From the NCBI RefSeq assembly GCF_932526225.1, contig NC_064036.1, forward strand, positions 3,039,501 to 3,103,500: a DNA stretch of 64,000 nt. Reading direction: 5' to 3'. The notes under the pieces are model-generated. The model had not been told where the DNA came from. It saw nothing but the letters and a program-made list of their open reading frames with translations, and did not search any database. Positions 33,477 through 44,919 of this stretch are shown here, piece after piece. Both the position numbers and the translations under genes were made by a program. Positions within the stretch are counted from its first letter, which is position 1, and the number at the start of each line of letters is the position of its first letter. This DNA is from Nematostella vectensis (Eukaryota; Cnidaria; Anthozoa; Actiniaria; Edwardsiidae).

Positions 33477-35100
33477 TTATTGTGAAGCATAGCCACTACC
33501 AATCGCCACTAACGCCATCACCAGCATGGTACTCAGTGACGTGACTAGTGCGCATGCGCCGTTATAAGACTTGCACGCCTCGTGTGTCTTATTGACCCAC
33601 ACTCCATTCGGCGCATGCGCATGCCGGCCTGCTACTCTGAAGACGGGCATCAATTCCGAGTCGTCTCGAATCTCGGTGAAGGCGGGCTGGTAGTTGATCT
33701 TGTGAGGGATAAACACATGCGGTGATTCGACGTCTTCTTCCCTTGAATGGAAACAACACGACCGCTAAAGTTTGGTTCTCACTTGGACGTAAGCGGAACG
33801 CACGTAGTTTTCCGATTCTCACTAGAACATAAGCGCAAGAGGACGCAACTGCGTGATTTTCTTGCGCTTGCGCTTATGTTTGACCGATTCACACTTGTGT
33901 TGCGCTTTCGTTTACGCTTGCGCTTACGTCCTAGTGAGAACCAACCTTTAGTATCCAGATGACTATGCTTTGTCTACTCTAATCTTCTCCCTAACACCTT
34001 CCTCACATTCAGCACCTCGCATTTTCTCTATCTCCCTCTCGCCCCCTCTTCTTTTTCCTCCTCCTCTTCCTTGCACCTCCTCTCCACACCACCACCTTCT
34101 CCCCGTCTCCTTCTTCACTTTTTCTCTTCCTTCCCCCCAATGGCATACTTCTGATATAAGCGCGTGTGGTCAATTTGATGCATATTCACATTTGCTGCGG
34201 GGGCCCGTTAAGCAGTTACAAGCGTCTTAAGTTGGTATTCTTTTATTTTGATTGGATTATTTAAAGAAAATCTTTTTTTAATCGTACTCAAGATATGATT
34301 ATTGGTTCTGCGGATTTAAAGCTGGCTCTAAGCCTTGCAAAAAGTAATCAATTAAGTCATTTGTTATGTATCACTCGTTTATCCGCACCTGATTTTGTCT
34401 ATTAACCAACCCATGCCGCACCATCCCTCCCCACCTTAAACGCCAGCTTTGACTGACTTCCGTGAGGCTAACACGACTGATCCCTGACCTTATGGTGGAG
34501 TAAAGAGCCCACTTACCGTCTGAGAAATATAACATATCTTCCGTCGTCATACATGTGGTACATGCCTTCCGTCTCATTCAGATGCTCGTGGACACACATC
34601 TCTTTCTCGTCTATGCCGATACCATCTAGATGTATGATCTCAGGCATGGACCCGCCTTTAATCACGCACAATACCTTTAAGGTAGTGTTATACAACTCGT
34701 AGCTGCAATTATGAACCGGGCCCGGTACCGTAGGAGCCGCCGTGGTCGGAGCTGCAGTACTTGGTGGCTGTGTTGTGGTTGGTGGCGGTGGACTGGTCGT
34801 CACATTAGAGTTACTACTGGAGTTGATGTTGTTGCTAGAGTTCTGAGGTGCGGTGAGGTTCAAGGTTGGTGCTGTTGTAGGGATCGTCGAAGGAGGTAGC
34901 GTCGTCAGTGGGATAGGTTTCTTGCAAGGGCTCTCTAGGATCTCGGCGTAGATAATGATGTCGGCGTTTTTGCTGCGTCTTGCGAGGGACTGCCGCTGCC
35001 AATCCGCGAAGTCGTAAGGGCGTCTACAGAACGACTCAACTTCGACTGTTAGCGCTGAGACGACCACAAAAAGTGCGAGTACTACTGCAGTGGTCTGCAT
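33477..35100 (-). CDS. Second NtA/netrin-like secreted or anchored protein with Thr/Pro-rich insert, two exons
   Basis: Exon 1 is 34517-35100 (ATG at 35100) and exon 2 is 33477-33741 (TAA). The donor CG|GTAAGT and acceptor CATTCAAG|G join in phase 2, giving 849 bases and 282 residues. A signal peptide (MQTTAVVLALFVVVSALTVE) is followed by FCRRPYDFADWQRQSLARR, KNADIIIYAEILESP, then a mucin-like Thr/Pro/Asn insert of about 70 residues with N-glycosylation sites, then CSYELYNTTLKVLCVIKGG, IIHLDGIGIDEKEMCVH and YVIFLRR. The order matches the protein at 26859, but the insert splits the OB-like domain between its first strands. The C-terminus is hydrophobic (LVTSLSTMLVMALVAIGSGY), suggesting a GPI signal or a short membrane anchor. 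The two genes probably share ancestry. Ligand unknown. Confidence 0.75.
33765..33951. mobile_element. MITE with CTAAAG-TTTGGTTCTCACT termini in the intron of the second NtA-like gene
   Basis: CTAAAGTTTGGTTCTCACTT and GGACGTAAGCG at 33765-33795 are inverted at 33921-33951 (CGCTTACGTCCTAGTGAGAA, CCAACCTTTAG). The element is 187 bases. It ends 23 bases before the exon 2 acceptor on the minus strand, so the branch region probably lies inside it. Confidence 0.8.
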
Positions 35101-36311
35101 CTTTGGAATCTGCTCCCTAAAAGACAGGGAAGTATCTACTTTAAATCAAGTACTTAGTTACTGCGTTACTCTGTGCGCAGAGTTAAGTGATTTAGTAGCA
35201 ACTCTTTGCTGCAGCTATACATCAACAAGTGAGCTGACAGGTGGCAGATTGGGTCCGAATTCAAACCAGCCAATCATAGACCAGGGTGAGGACAAGCACA
35301 CAGCTGGTGGCTTTCCTAGCATCTGAATTATTAATGAGCCACACCTGCTTGTTATGCTTTACCTTCGATAAGAGGTAAAATGTGAGTAGCTGTTTCTTTT
35401 AGAACTATAGACAAAATTATAATTATTTTGCGGGAAAAAAATGGGCAAAAGTAGTTTCGCGTTATTCACCAACCCTTCTTGGTAAAGTCAAGCCCGCCGT
35501 CCCAGCTCGCACATGCAGCCCATGTGAGGTCATCATCAACTTGGTCTTCCAAATAATTAGGAATTGATAGAATAAAGCAATAAGACGCAATAGTTTTCAA
35601 AAGAAATTGTTGAAATGATGAAACCCTTCTTTGTCGTTTTGTCAGAGTAATTTTGTACGATCGCAAAATGAGAGGTCCTAATTGTGGATTTCATTGTGAT
35701 CGCATTGACTTTTATTGAACTGATTTGAAATCCTCTAAAAGCGGCTAGAACCAGGAATATTTGTCTATCAAACACTGCTCTTTATACCTCTTCTTATATC
35801 TACTAAGCGATCACGGTCACTATTTGCAAGTGTTATCTTTACTCTATATTTTCATTCTTCTTATATTCCTATTCTTCGAAACAAAAGTAAAAGAAACTTT
35901 TCAAAGACAAAGTAAACAAAACGACAAAAAAATCATGTTACCCAGGAAACAAATAGAAAAGTTGCAGTTATTCAGAAACAAGCTAAACCATAAGCACATA
36001 AAACGATGCAATAATTTAATTTGATTTAATAATCATTTATATATTTCTAATGGTCTTACCTGTCTATAACGTAGTTGGGCGGAAAAGATGTACATCAAAC
36101 TTGAAGATTCTCACTAAGGCTCTTACTATTGTTTTATTCTTTGATTTAAGTCTTTACATTGCCATATAAAGCATTTTGAAAATAGGGATTCCAATGCCAG
36201 TTAAAAAGTTTGACCACAAAAAATGCATCAAAAGCGACAAAACATATTGCAGGCTTGTTTATTTTTACTGTTGTTATGTTTTTTCCTTAATTTAAGATAC
36301 CTGAGATTTCC
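35101..36311. other. Intergenic stretch
   Basis: This should hold the promoter of the minus-strand NtA-like gene and the 3' UTR of the prenyltransferase gene. I found no supported exon or element. Confidence 0.5.
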
Positions 36312-38142
36312 CTATACTCTGCAATATAAAACACATTGAAGATAGAGAATTCCAAACGCCAGTCCCACTATAGACACCCTTCGGGGTAACAGGGCCACGG
36401 CCACTTTGTCATGGACGTCCGAGGGCAGGGCCAGCATGGCCAGGGGGGACGAAAGGAGGGGGAGGAAGAAAAACTGCGACTTGAGCATCGCGAGGGCGCA
36501 CGTGACCATATATGGCAAGAGTAAGAACAGGGGCAACACCGCCAGGGAGAAACGGTTGCCTAGCAACACAGCAAGCGTGTGTGCGCCTTGCTCTTGATCG
36601 ATCTTGATATCCCGGATGTTCTGGCTGTGGAAATGTCGGAAATGTCAAAACAGAGGAAGAATTAGTTTTAGGAAGTGATTGATATTGGAAATAACGTTCC
36701 ACAGGAAGCGTCGCGGGTTGTGCCAAGCTTCTACCCACTTACACACGTAAGGTCGTCAAAAGGACTGGGGGTGAGCCATGTCTATCTTACCCACTTACAC
36801 ACGTAAGGTCGTAAAAAGGACTGGGAATGAGCCGTGTCTATCTTACCCACTCATTAGTTTGACCATAACATCCATCATGTTTATTCTATCGTTTGTTTTC
36901 CGTTATTATCTCATATATAAAATCTTCCTAAGTACAAATTTTTCGATGTTTTTAGTGACCCCTGGCGAAAAACGTGGTGCAGCGACCAAAAAAAAAAAAG
37001 ACTGACCGCATAGCGTGACAGGACGACTGCGTATGAGACTACCGAAAAAGGGCTAGAAATAAGCCGTCTTCAGGCTTCTCTCGGTCAATGCTGGGTACGA
37101 GGCTAGACTTAGGCTAGACTAAGCCTTTGTGACCTCTGACACCAATTAGGAATCAGCGTTTATTTGTTTAGACCTCTATCTCGATCTATCATAATTTCTC
37201 ACAGTTGTGTATTCAAAAATAATTAGCAGTGTTTGGGAATGTTCTGTACTTCAGTATTGCGGTGCGCAACATGTTACTTGCGCGCGATAGAATCGACTTA
37301 TGATAATGATTTATTAGCTATATCTGTCGGTCCATGTTCCTTATAATATAACATAAGAAGTCACGCTATCAATCATACTACAATACGAAACATACATGCA
37401 CTTTGGTCGCCAGTGGCATTTCCGAATTCTTTGTATTGTCTTGCATATTTTAAGGGCATACAATAAGTATTAAATAAAAAATAATAATATTGAGCCATCT
37501 AAGTTTTATGCAAATTACAATAAACAAATGGGCCTGAAAAGAATAAAAACAATCGGATTCCTACCTGTGCAAGTAGATCTCGGTGTTGATTGAAAGTGGT
37601 AGTGCATACACAGCAATCCACCAGGCGCTGAGCTGCCTCGAACCTCCTACTTGCACCAAGTACGAGAAAAAGACACACAGCGGACCGTAGACGCCACTCA
37701 CTAAAAACTCCCCAGGAACAACATTCTTTAGTCCATTCCCGAACATCATGGAGGCCAAAAGGCCGATAATAAACAAGGGTGCCTCATGCCATATACTCGC
37801 CCGTGAAACCACCACTAAGTATGCAAAGATCGGGATTACGAGGCAGTAAGAGTAGAATGCGCACCGTGCGCTATCGTTTATCGTGAACCGACGTTCACTG
37901 ATACTCGAGTAGTACTTCCTAGTCGTGGCTTCGTAGTACGAATTGACAAAGTTCCCCGCCGCGTGAGTACCGGCGACTACGATAGCGCTGAGAACGAACA
38001 CTTGGAGATCGAAGCTTTGATCGTGCTTCCATGCAAGTACTGTTCCTAACAGTAGTGGCAAAATAGACGATGGCAGCGTCCACGGCTTCAGTGAGTTCAA
38101 GCGAATGTCATGGCGTGTCAGGTATCGCTTTTGAGATGACAT
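36312..38142 (-). CDS. UbiA-family prenyltransferase, UBIAD1-like, two exons
   Basis: Exon 1 is 37565-38142 (ATG at 38142) and exon 2 is 36312-36624 (TAG). The join CACAG|C fits phase 2 (891 bases, 296 residues). The protein follows vertebrate UBIAD1 along its length: LKPWTLPSSILPLLLGTVLA, then AAGNFVNSYYE, VYALPLSINTEIYLHS, QNIRDIKIDQEQGAHTLAVL and a hydrophobic C-terminus. UBIAD1 transfers a geranylgeranyl group to make menaquinone-4 and is a membrane protein of ER and Golgi. The second Asp-rich motif (R-D-x-x-x-D) is kept. The first motif is altered: UBIAD1 has NxxYDFxxGxD, and here it reads NSYYEATTRKY, so the first Asp is Glu and the second is missing. It may be a functionally divergent paralogue. 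At about 296 residues it is shorter than human UBIAD1, mainly at the N-terminus and in that loop. Other UbiA families are less likely. Confidence 0.85.
36732..36850. repeat. Two-copy tandem duplication in the prenyltransferase intron
   Basis: CTTACCCACTTACACACGTA followed by AGGTCGT and AAAAGGACTGGG(G/A) is repeated once at about 60-base spacing, with a few substitutions. It lies about 110 bases inside the intron and does not include the exon 2 junction. Confidence 0.7.
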
Positions 38143-39046
38143 GGATGTGTCTACTAACCAAGCAGCAATGGTTTATAGTGTAGTTTTAGCCAGTGTTCGT
38201 CTGTTTGTTTCGGTTGGCTGCGCATGTGAGGTGTGTGGTTAAATGTTTAGCATATCACACGTCTCAAGTGGTCTTTACTCATACAATATTCACATTTCTG
38301 GCCCGGTGTTAGCTGGGTGGAGTTGAGTAATTTGATCTTATCGCAGTTTCTTGGTTATTATATTATTTTCCAATGTGTGATCAACGCATGGTACCTTTGG
38401 TGCCTACGCTACCGGAAATCTCTCGGCTCATTATTAAACCTGTGACCAAATCCATCTTTTGCCTGACACCGCGCTCCATTCTGCCACCAGGGCGTGTGGG
38501 AGCATGTTCTCAAAATGTATGCTCGACACAGACTACTTCTATCACTACAAAAGATGAAAATACAATGAAGTACGATGCCTATATTCATGTTCGCGTTCGG
38601 CTAAGGGGCCGACCATTTATTTACATATTTTTAAGGAAAAATATTATTGCATCGCTTAGTCCAAAGAAAAAGCCCAATGCCATAACAACGAAACCCTGCA
38701 CGTCGGCTACTGCCAAAAACAACTGCCCAACAGACACCCCCCCCCCCCCCCCATAACATTAAATGGTTGACTTCTAAGTTAACTGTTCACATCCACCTGC
38801 CAAATCTGAATGCTAGCGTTAAAATATTTCAAAGAGGGGAATCGACCCCGAACACATGGTACCTGTTTTTCTACCCATTGTTTAATCAGGATCGCTTAAC
38901 AATAACATTTCGCTGGAATCGAGCTGTAAACGTTTAGAGATACAAGTTTATTAGTCTTGTGGAGCCGTATTATCACCATGCGGCGAAGATCTCGGAAATC
39001 TTCGATCTCGCTATCGTGATTATCCCCTGTTGTACGTCTTCAGGCC
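38143..39046. other. Divergent intergenic region between the prenyltransferase and sulfotransferase genes
   Basis: The two genes are transcribed away from each other across about 900 bases, so both promoters should lie here. No firm TATA or initiator motif is visible, and no coding sequence is supported. Confidence 0.5.
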
Positions 39047-42000
39047 ATGAGGACCCGTAGTAATTTTCGATGCCCTGCTTATGTTGTGGTTGTATTTGTA
39101 TTTGTTTGTATTGTTATTATGGTAAAGATGCAGGAAGCCAGGAGAAAGTTTTCCCGCACAAATCCTGTAGAGGATGAATCCTCGGACACCGTGAGCTCAC
39201 GCTTGGTAGGACTGAGGTAGGATTTATTCCTTGGAAAGATTGTGCCTCTGTTGCATGCTATGAGACATTGGCGACACAAAATATCATGTGAGGGATATTA
39301 GAGCTGCGAAACTCAAGCCCAAATAGAGTGGATATTTAAGTGATATCCTGAAAATATAGTTTAAAATATGATTTAAAATTTCTCTATATTTGCTTCTATT
39401 TTAGCTTTTAAAAATACAGCAATCCTAGACAAAGTTTGATGAGATACTGTCATTTTGGCGCCAGGGACACTGTCTTGATATACAGGGATACCCCTAGACA
39501 TGCTGGTTTGATAATAAATTTTGGCGCTAGAGACACTTGCCCTTTAAATGCATGGTACAATGTTGACCCGAATTTCCAGCTCGTCTCAGATAATCTACCT
39601 GGACAGCTATCACGTGGCTCTCAACTCAGATGAGACTTTGGATCCTGAAAATACCAGTGGTATTACCAATTTGGGCGGCCGCTCTGAAGTCCAAGAGACG
39701 CACGATGAGATAATGAAGGTCTCCGAGGTGGCGGAGGAGAACAACGAGGCGGAGAGGGACGAGACCATCGACTACAACTTGGGCTGGCCTGAGGCCACCA
39801 CCACCTCATTGACAAGGTTGAACGATATTTGACTAAAGAACTTTTACTCTTTAGGGACGGATCAGTGATGGGGGGTGGCAGTCATCATAATCAATAGAAT
39901 TCGCAATATTCACCATCAATATCATCATCATCTTTAATATAGTATCAATATCATCATAGAAGTAACCATTGCGATTATCAATACTATATCATCATCACCA
40001 TCGCAATCTTCATTATCAATATCATTATCATCATCGTCATCAACAATATCAATATTTATAGCCATCATCATCGCCATCATCATCATTACATAATTATTAT
40101 TGCCCTGTTCACCATCTCCATCATCAATATCGATACCATATTATCATCATTGTCATCATCTCAATCATCAATATCGATACCATATTATCATCATTGTCAT
40201 CATCTCAACCATCAATATCGATACCATATTATCATCATTGTCATCATCTCAACCATCAATATCGATACCATATTATCATCATTGTCATCATCTCAACCAT
40301 CAATATCGATACCATATTATCATCATTGTCATCATCTCAACCATCAATATCTATACCATATTATCATCATTGTCACCATCTCAACCATCAATATCGATAC
40401 CATATTATCATCATTGTCATCATCTCAACCATCAATATCGATACCATATTATCATCATCTCAACCATCAATATCGATACCATATTATCATCATTGTCATC
40501 ATCTCAACCATCAATATCGATATCATATTATCATCATTGTCACTATCTCCATCATCAATATCGATACCATATTATCATCATTGTCATCATCTCAATCTTT
40601 AATCTCAATATCAATATAGTAGTATTTATCGCAATTAACAATATCAATATCATCATCGTCGTCGTCGCCATCAACATCATTTTAATTATCATTATCAATA
40701 TTGTCATATATACAGTATCATCATTACATCTACATCCTCAACATTTAATCAGTACTATCATCTCAATTGCGAATTACCTCTCTCTCCTAGATCCCCGTGT
40801 GAGCTGGATCGTCCGAAGCGCAACATCATTTTAATTATCATTATCAATATTATCATATATACAGTATCATCATTACATCTACATCCTCAACATTTAATCA
40901 GTACTATCATCTCAATTGCGAATTACCTCTCTCTCCTAGATCCCCGTGTGAGCTAGATCGTCCGGAGCGCAACATCATTTTAATTATCATTATCAATATT
41001 ATCATATATACAGTATCATCATTACATCTACATCATCAACATTTAATCAGTACTATCACCTCAATTGCGAATTACCTCTCTCTTCTAGATCCCCGTGTGA
41101 TCGTCCGGAGCGCAACATCATTTTAATTATCATTATCAATATTATCATATATACAGTAATCAGTACTATCATCTCAATTGCGAATTACCTCTCTCTTCTA
41201 GATCCCCGTGTGAGCGTCCGGAGCGCAACATCATTTTAATTATCATTATCAATATTATCATATATACAGTAATCAGTACTATCATCTCAATTGCGAATTA
41301 CCTCTCTCTTCTAGATCCCCGTGTGAGCTAGATCGTCCGGAGCGCAACATCATTCTCGTGAAGACGCACCGTACTGGAACCAGCACCCTAGCGAACATTC
41401 TCTACAGAGCCGGAGATCTTAACAACCTCCAATTCGCATTACCTAAGCGCAAAACCTACGAATTCTACTGGCCTTTGCGCTTCAATCCGAGCTTTGTCGA
41501 CAAGCAGTACTTGAACGCTTCGAGGCCAAATCTACTGATCAACGCTAAGTATGAACAGAGCGCCATGTCCATGATGATTGGCAAGGTGAGATTTTTTTTA
41601 CCCAAAGTGGAAGTGGGTTGAGTTCTCTTTGCATCACAGTTGCCAGAGCGGCTTTATAGTAGACAATAGAAATAGGAAATGCTTTGCAAAGTGACGGTGG
41701 TCAGAGCGGCTTTATAGTAGACAATAGAAATAGGAAATGCTTTGTAAAGTGACGGTGGTCAGAGCGGCTGTATAGTAGACAATAGAAATAGGAAATGCTT
41801 TGCAAAGTGACGGTGGTCAGAGCGGCTTTATAGTAGACAATAGAAATAGGAATTGCTTTGTAAAGTGACGGTGGTCAGAGCGGCTGTATAGTAGACAATA
41901 TAGTAAATGGAATTGCTGATGTAATATGACATCTATGGCAAGACGCTCCATGTTACCATGGCAACCGTTTTTTCACACATAGGTTTCCCAAAAACTGAGT

Positions 42001-43084
42001 AAATTTTTCATATTTTGGTCCTGTTTCTCATATTTAAATGCCTTTTTTGACTTTATAAGTTTGTTTAGGTAACAAGTTTTACAACAGCGCTAGACTTTTT
42101 TTTACCTCGGATATTTGTGGGGAGGGGTGGGTAAATTTTGCTCTCTCAAAGCTATTGTTAAAAATAGATTTACTAGATGACACTTTAAAAGCTAATTGTA
42201 TGCATTTATCATTACTATGAGCAGTAATACATGCATGCAAATACTTTTTTCCGTAATAATTCCGGGGTTTTTTCTTTTGCAAAAATAATAAGAATCCAAG
42301 ATAGCGGATCCAAGATGGCGGAAATTCTTACAAAAGAATTATTATAAACGTTTTTATGGTCTTTTTGCATTGAAAATTCGATAAAAGGTTGATTTTGACA
42401 TATTTGAATGATGCAAAATGATTTCAACCCGATGTCTGATAATTTAGGCAATATTATAAGAATAGCTACTGTAGACATCGTATTTATGACGTCATTTTAA
42501 CGTCATAATTGATTCGACCAAACCGAAAATAGGGCTGGTGATCGTTGTCTGTGAGTTTGATGGTCATAGCCTAAGCGGTTATCGAAATACGGAGGGGGGC
42601 CCTTTTAATCCCCCCCCCCCAGTCACAGACAGCTCAAAAAAGTCCAGTCTGAATAGGGTTAAATTGTTTCAACAGGAAGCACACTTCATCGCAATACTGC
42701 GTGAGCCGACCACACATTTCGAGTCTGCATTCTACTCGTACAGACTTGATGCGCTCCTTGGTCTAGAAAACGCCACAAACCCGCTGCAGGCATTCCTTAC
42801 CAGTCCCCATGAACATGTCGAGAAGTACCTGAAGGGCACAAAGCGAGTAGATCCCAGCCTCAACGCCGCTGTCAACGGTATGATGGGGGAGGGGGTGGGT
42901 CGAGCCCGAGCACGTAACAAGTGTGTTCAACTCACTTAGTAGAGCAGGGCACCAGTACAATAAAGCAAAAGCACACACAGGCAGGGATTCTGGGTATACT
43001 AAACACTTTGATCAAACGGAAACGAGAGTTGATCAGAGTAGTTACAGGTCTTTTTATATTTTTATTATTCTTTCTGTCTTTCCT

Positions 43085-43131
<47 letters not shown>

Positions 43132-44919
43132 GCCTGTCTGTCTGTCTGTCTGTCTTTCTTTCTTTTTTTCCTTCCTTCTTTCTTTTTTTCTTTCTTTCTT
43201 TCTTTTTTCCAATCTTTCTTTCTTTTTTTCTGTCTTTCTGTCTTTCTTTCTTCCTTTCTTTTTCTTTTAAAAATCACCATTAAATTTCGTTATTTTAAAT
43301 GCTGAGCAAAATACTGTTATCAAATCTCTTAGACGCGACACACCGGTGAATACTATCATCAGCCCTCGTGTCGTATTTGAACATGCTCAAAGTTGATATC
43401 GGAGTAAGGAGTTCCTGAGAGTGCGCGTCAGTGAAACAATCTTGATATCTGATACTCTCCTCAACTCTCATCTTCATTTCATCGCCACTAGTAATGTATC
43501 ATGGAAATGGGGTCAAACTCCTAAAATGCGGCATCCTATTTTGCTTATTCATATCTTTAGGTCAGTTTTTCGATCTCGGTCTGATGCACAAGTACTTTTC
43601 GGATGATCACGTGATCAACAGTACCATGGCGGAGCTGTCGAAAGCGCTCGACCTCGTGCTCATCAGCGAGTACTTCGACGAGTCACTCGTGCTGCTCACC
43701 CGACTGCTCTGCTGGGAGCTGGACGATGTTGTCTATTTCCGGCTACGTAACCGCGCTAATGACTACAGGGAGCTAAATATCACTGCTGAGATGCAGGTAC
43801 GATATAACGCGCACTGTGATTGGTTGATGTGCAGATATGATTATGTAACGAGCACTGTGATTGATTGATTGATGTGTAGATATGATTATGTAACTAGCAC
43901 TGTGATTGATTGATGTGCAGATATGATTATGTAACGCGCACTGTGATTGATTGATGTGCAGATATGATTATGTAACATGTGCTGTGATTGATTGATGTGC
44001 AGATATGATTTTGTAACATGTGCTGTGATTGATTGATGTGCAGATATGATTTTGTAACATGTGCTGTGATTGATTGATGTGCAGATATAATTATGTAACA
44101 CGTGCTGTAATTTCAGAGATGTAAGTGTAGGATGTTATTTCGCGCGCTGTGATTGGAAGATATAAATATGCCCGCTTTGTTTTGCACGGTCGGTGGATAT
44201 GTTTTGCAACAATATCTATCTGGTATCGAAGGTGCAGTACCCTGGGTACCAGAGCTTCGTTCGTTTACTATGCGCCCTTCGCGGCTCGTGTTGTCGGAGT
44301 GAAGCTCGAGCCTCTGTTACCCAGGGTCAAGGTGCAGTGGTATAATTGTTCGAATAAACATTGGCCAAAGGCCGCAGGCGCAGATGAAGACTTCTAAATG
44401 AAGATGAAATATTGGTACTTAGAAAACTGCCTCTTAAGTCAGATTGTATAAAATAAATGTTTAAATATTGCAATTTACGAAATAAATTGTAAATTACCAA
44501 CAACATCCTGACTGTACCACTTTTTTTTTGGATTATTTCTACAGAAACGCATTCTTGCTTGGAACAAGGCGGATGTTGCCCTGTATCAGCACTTCAACAA
44601 AACCTTGTGGGAGAGGATTGGCAAACAGGACGGCAGCTTTCACGATGACGTACTAAAACTCAAAGAGAAAGTCCGACAGCTCGAGGAGGAATGCGTGGAG
44701 TCGTACAAGGTTGACGCGAATACGGGGGAATTGGTCGTGAACATTTACTCAGATTTACCGCCAGACAACAGATACCTGTGCGATAAAATAGCGCTGAGTG
44801 AAGAAAATTATATTATTTATCTGAAGAGAAAGATGAGCGTAAAGTTCGCGGCCGATAGCGCATTCATCAGAGAGTTGTACAGAATGAAAGAGACCGAGTG
44901 GAATACGACGTTGCCATAA
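39047..44919 (+). CDS. Galactose 3-O-sulfotransferase-like Golgi enzyme, six exons
   Basis: Exons are 39047-39216, 39580-39816, 41315-41585, 42676-42877, 43561-43796 and 44545-44919 (TAA): 1,491 bases, 496 residues. Phases 2, 2, 0, 1 and 0 all match. Exon 1 is a type II signal anchor (VVVVFVFVCIVIM after a short basic tail). Exon 2 is an acidic stem (Glu/Asp/Asn-rich). Exon 3 carries the 5'-phosphosulfate-binding loop (IILVKTHRTGTSTLANILYR) and NLQFALP. Exon 4 carries the 3'-phosphate motif (FIAILREPTTHFESAFYSYR). Exon 5 has LVLISEYFDESLVLLTRLLC and WELDDVVYF, highly typical of GAL3ST enzymes. The family uses PAPS to sulfate C3 of galactose on glycolipids or glycoproteins in the Golgi. An alternative exon 1/2 join (39205/39590, phase 0) is equally legal and removes seven residues. 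Three introns contain minisatellites. AATAAA at 45058 is the likely polyA signal. Confidence 0.85.
39860..40620. repeat. ATC-rich region and 44-bp minisatellite (about 12 copies) in sulfotransferase intron 2
   Basis: Irregular ATCATC-rich sequence from 39860 leads into regular units of CATTGTCATCATCTCAACCA, TCAATATCGATACCATATTATCAT from about 40130 to 40600. It is open in several frames but has no coding character. Confidence 0.9.
40741..41340 (+). repeat. 149/113-bp tandem repeat carrying five copies of the exon 3 splice acceptor
   Basis: Acceptor AGs fall at 40790, 40939, 41088, 41201 and 41314, spaced 149, 149, 113 and 113. Each is followed by ATCCCCGTGTGAGC and GGAGCGCAACATCATT, the first 40 or so bases of exon 3. 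The shorter units have lost about 36 bases after TATATACAGTA. Units 3 and 4 carry six-base deletions within the exon-derived part. Confidence 0.92.
41641..41905. repeat. 58-bp minisatellite, four to five copies, in sulfotransferase intron 3
   Basis: The unit is CAGAGCGGCTTTATAGTAGA and on to CTTTGCAAAGTGACGGTGGT. It starts about 55 bases after the exon 3 donor and does not include the junction. Confidence 0.88.
43080..43262. repeat. TCTG/TTTC microsatellite
   Basis: About 17 TCTG units from 43082 pass into TTTC-rich polypyrimidine sequence. It is intronic, between sulfotransferase exons 4 and 5. Confidence 0.9.
43785..44100 (+). repeat. About 41-bp tandem repeat derived from the exon 5 splice donor
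   Basis: The exon end GAGATGCAG|GTACGATATAACGCGCACTG resembles the units GTTGATGTGCAGATATGATTATGTAACGAGCACTG that follow about seven times. In the copies the donor GTACGA has become ATATGA, so they no longer look like splice sites. Confidence 0.75.
44238..44329. mobile_element. 92-bp hAT-like MITE with 8-bp target duplication
   Basis: TACCCTGGGTACCAGAG at 44238 is inverted at the right end (CTCTGTTACCCAGGGTCA). AGGTGCAG flanks it on both sides (44230-44237 and 44330-44337). An 8-base target duplication with short inverted ends fits a hAT-type non-autonomous element. Confidence 0.85.

Noticed and set aside
34711..34899. Arg/Trp-rich plus-strand frame
   Set aside because: It is the antisense of the Thr/Pro-rich insert of the minus-strand NtA-like gene.
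40100..40834. 244-codon frame rich in Ile/Ser/His
   Set aside because: It is the 44-base ATC-rich minisatellite inside the sulfotransferase intron. Three overlapping frames are equally open.
42921..43283. Frames with Leu/Ser/Cys-rich runs
   Set aside because: They are translations of a TCTG/TTTC microsatellite.
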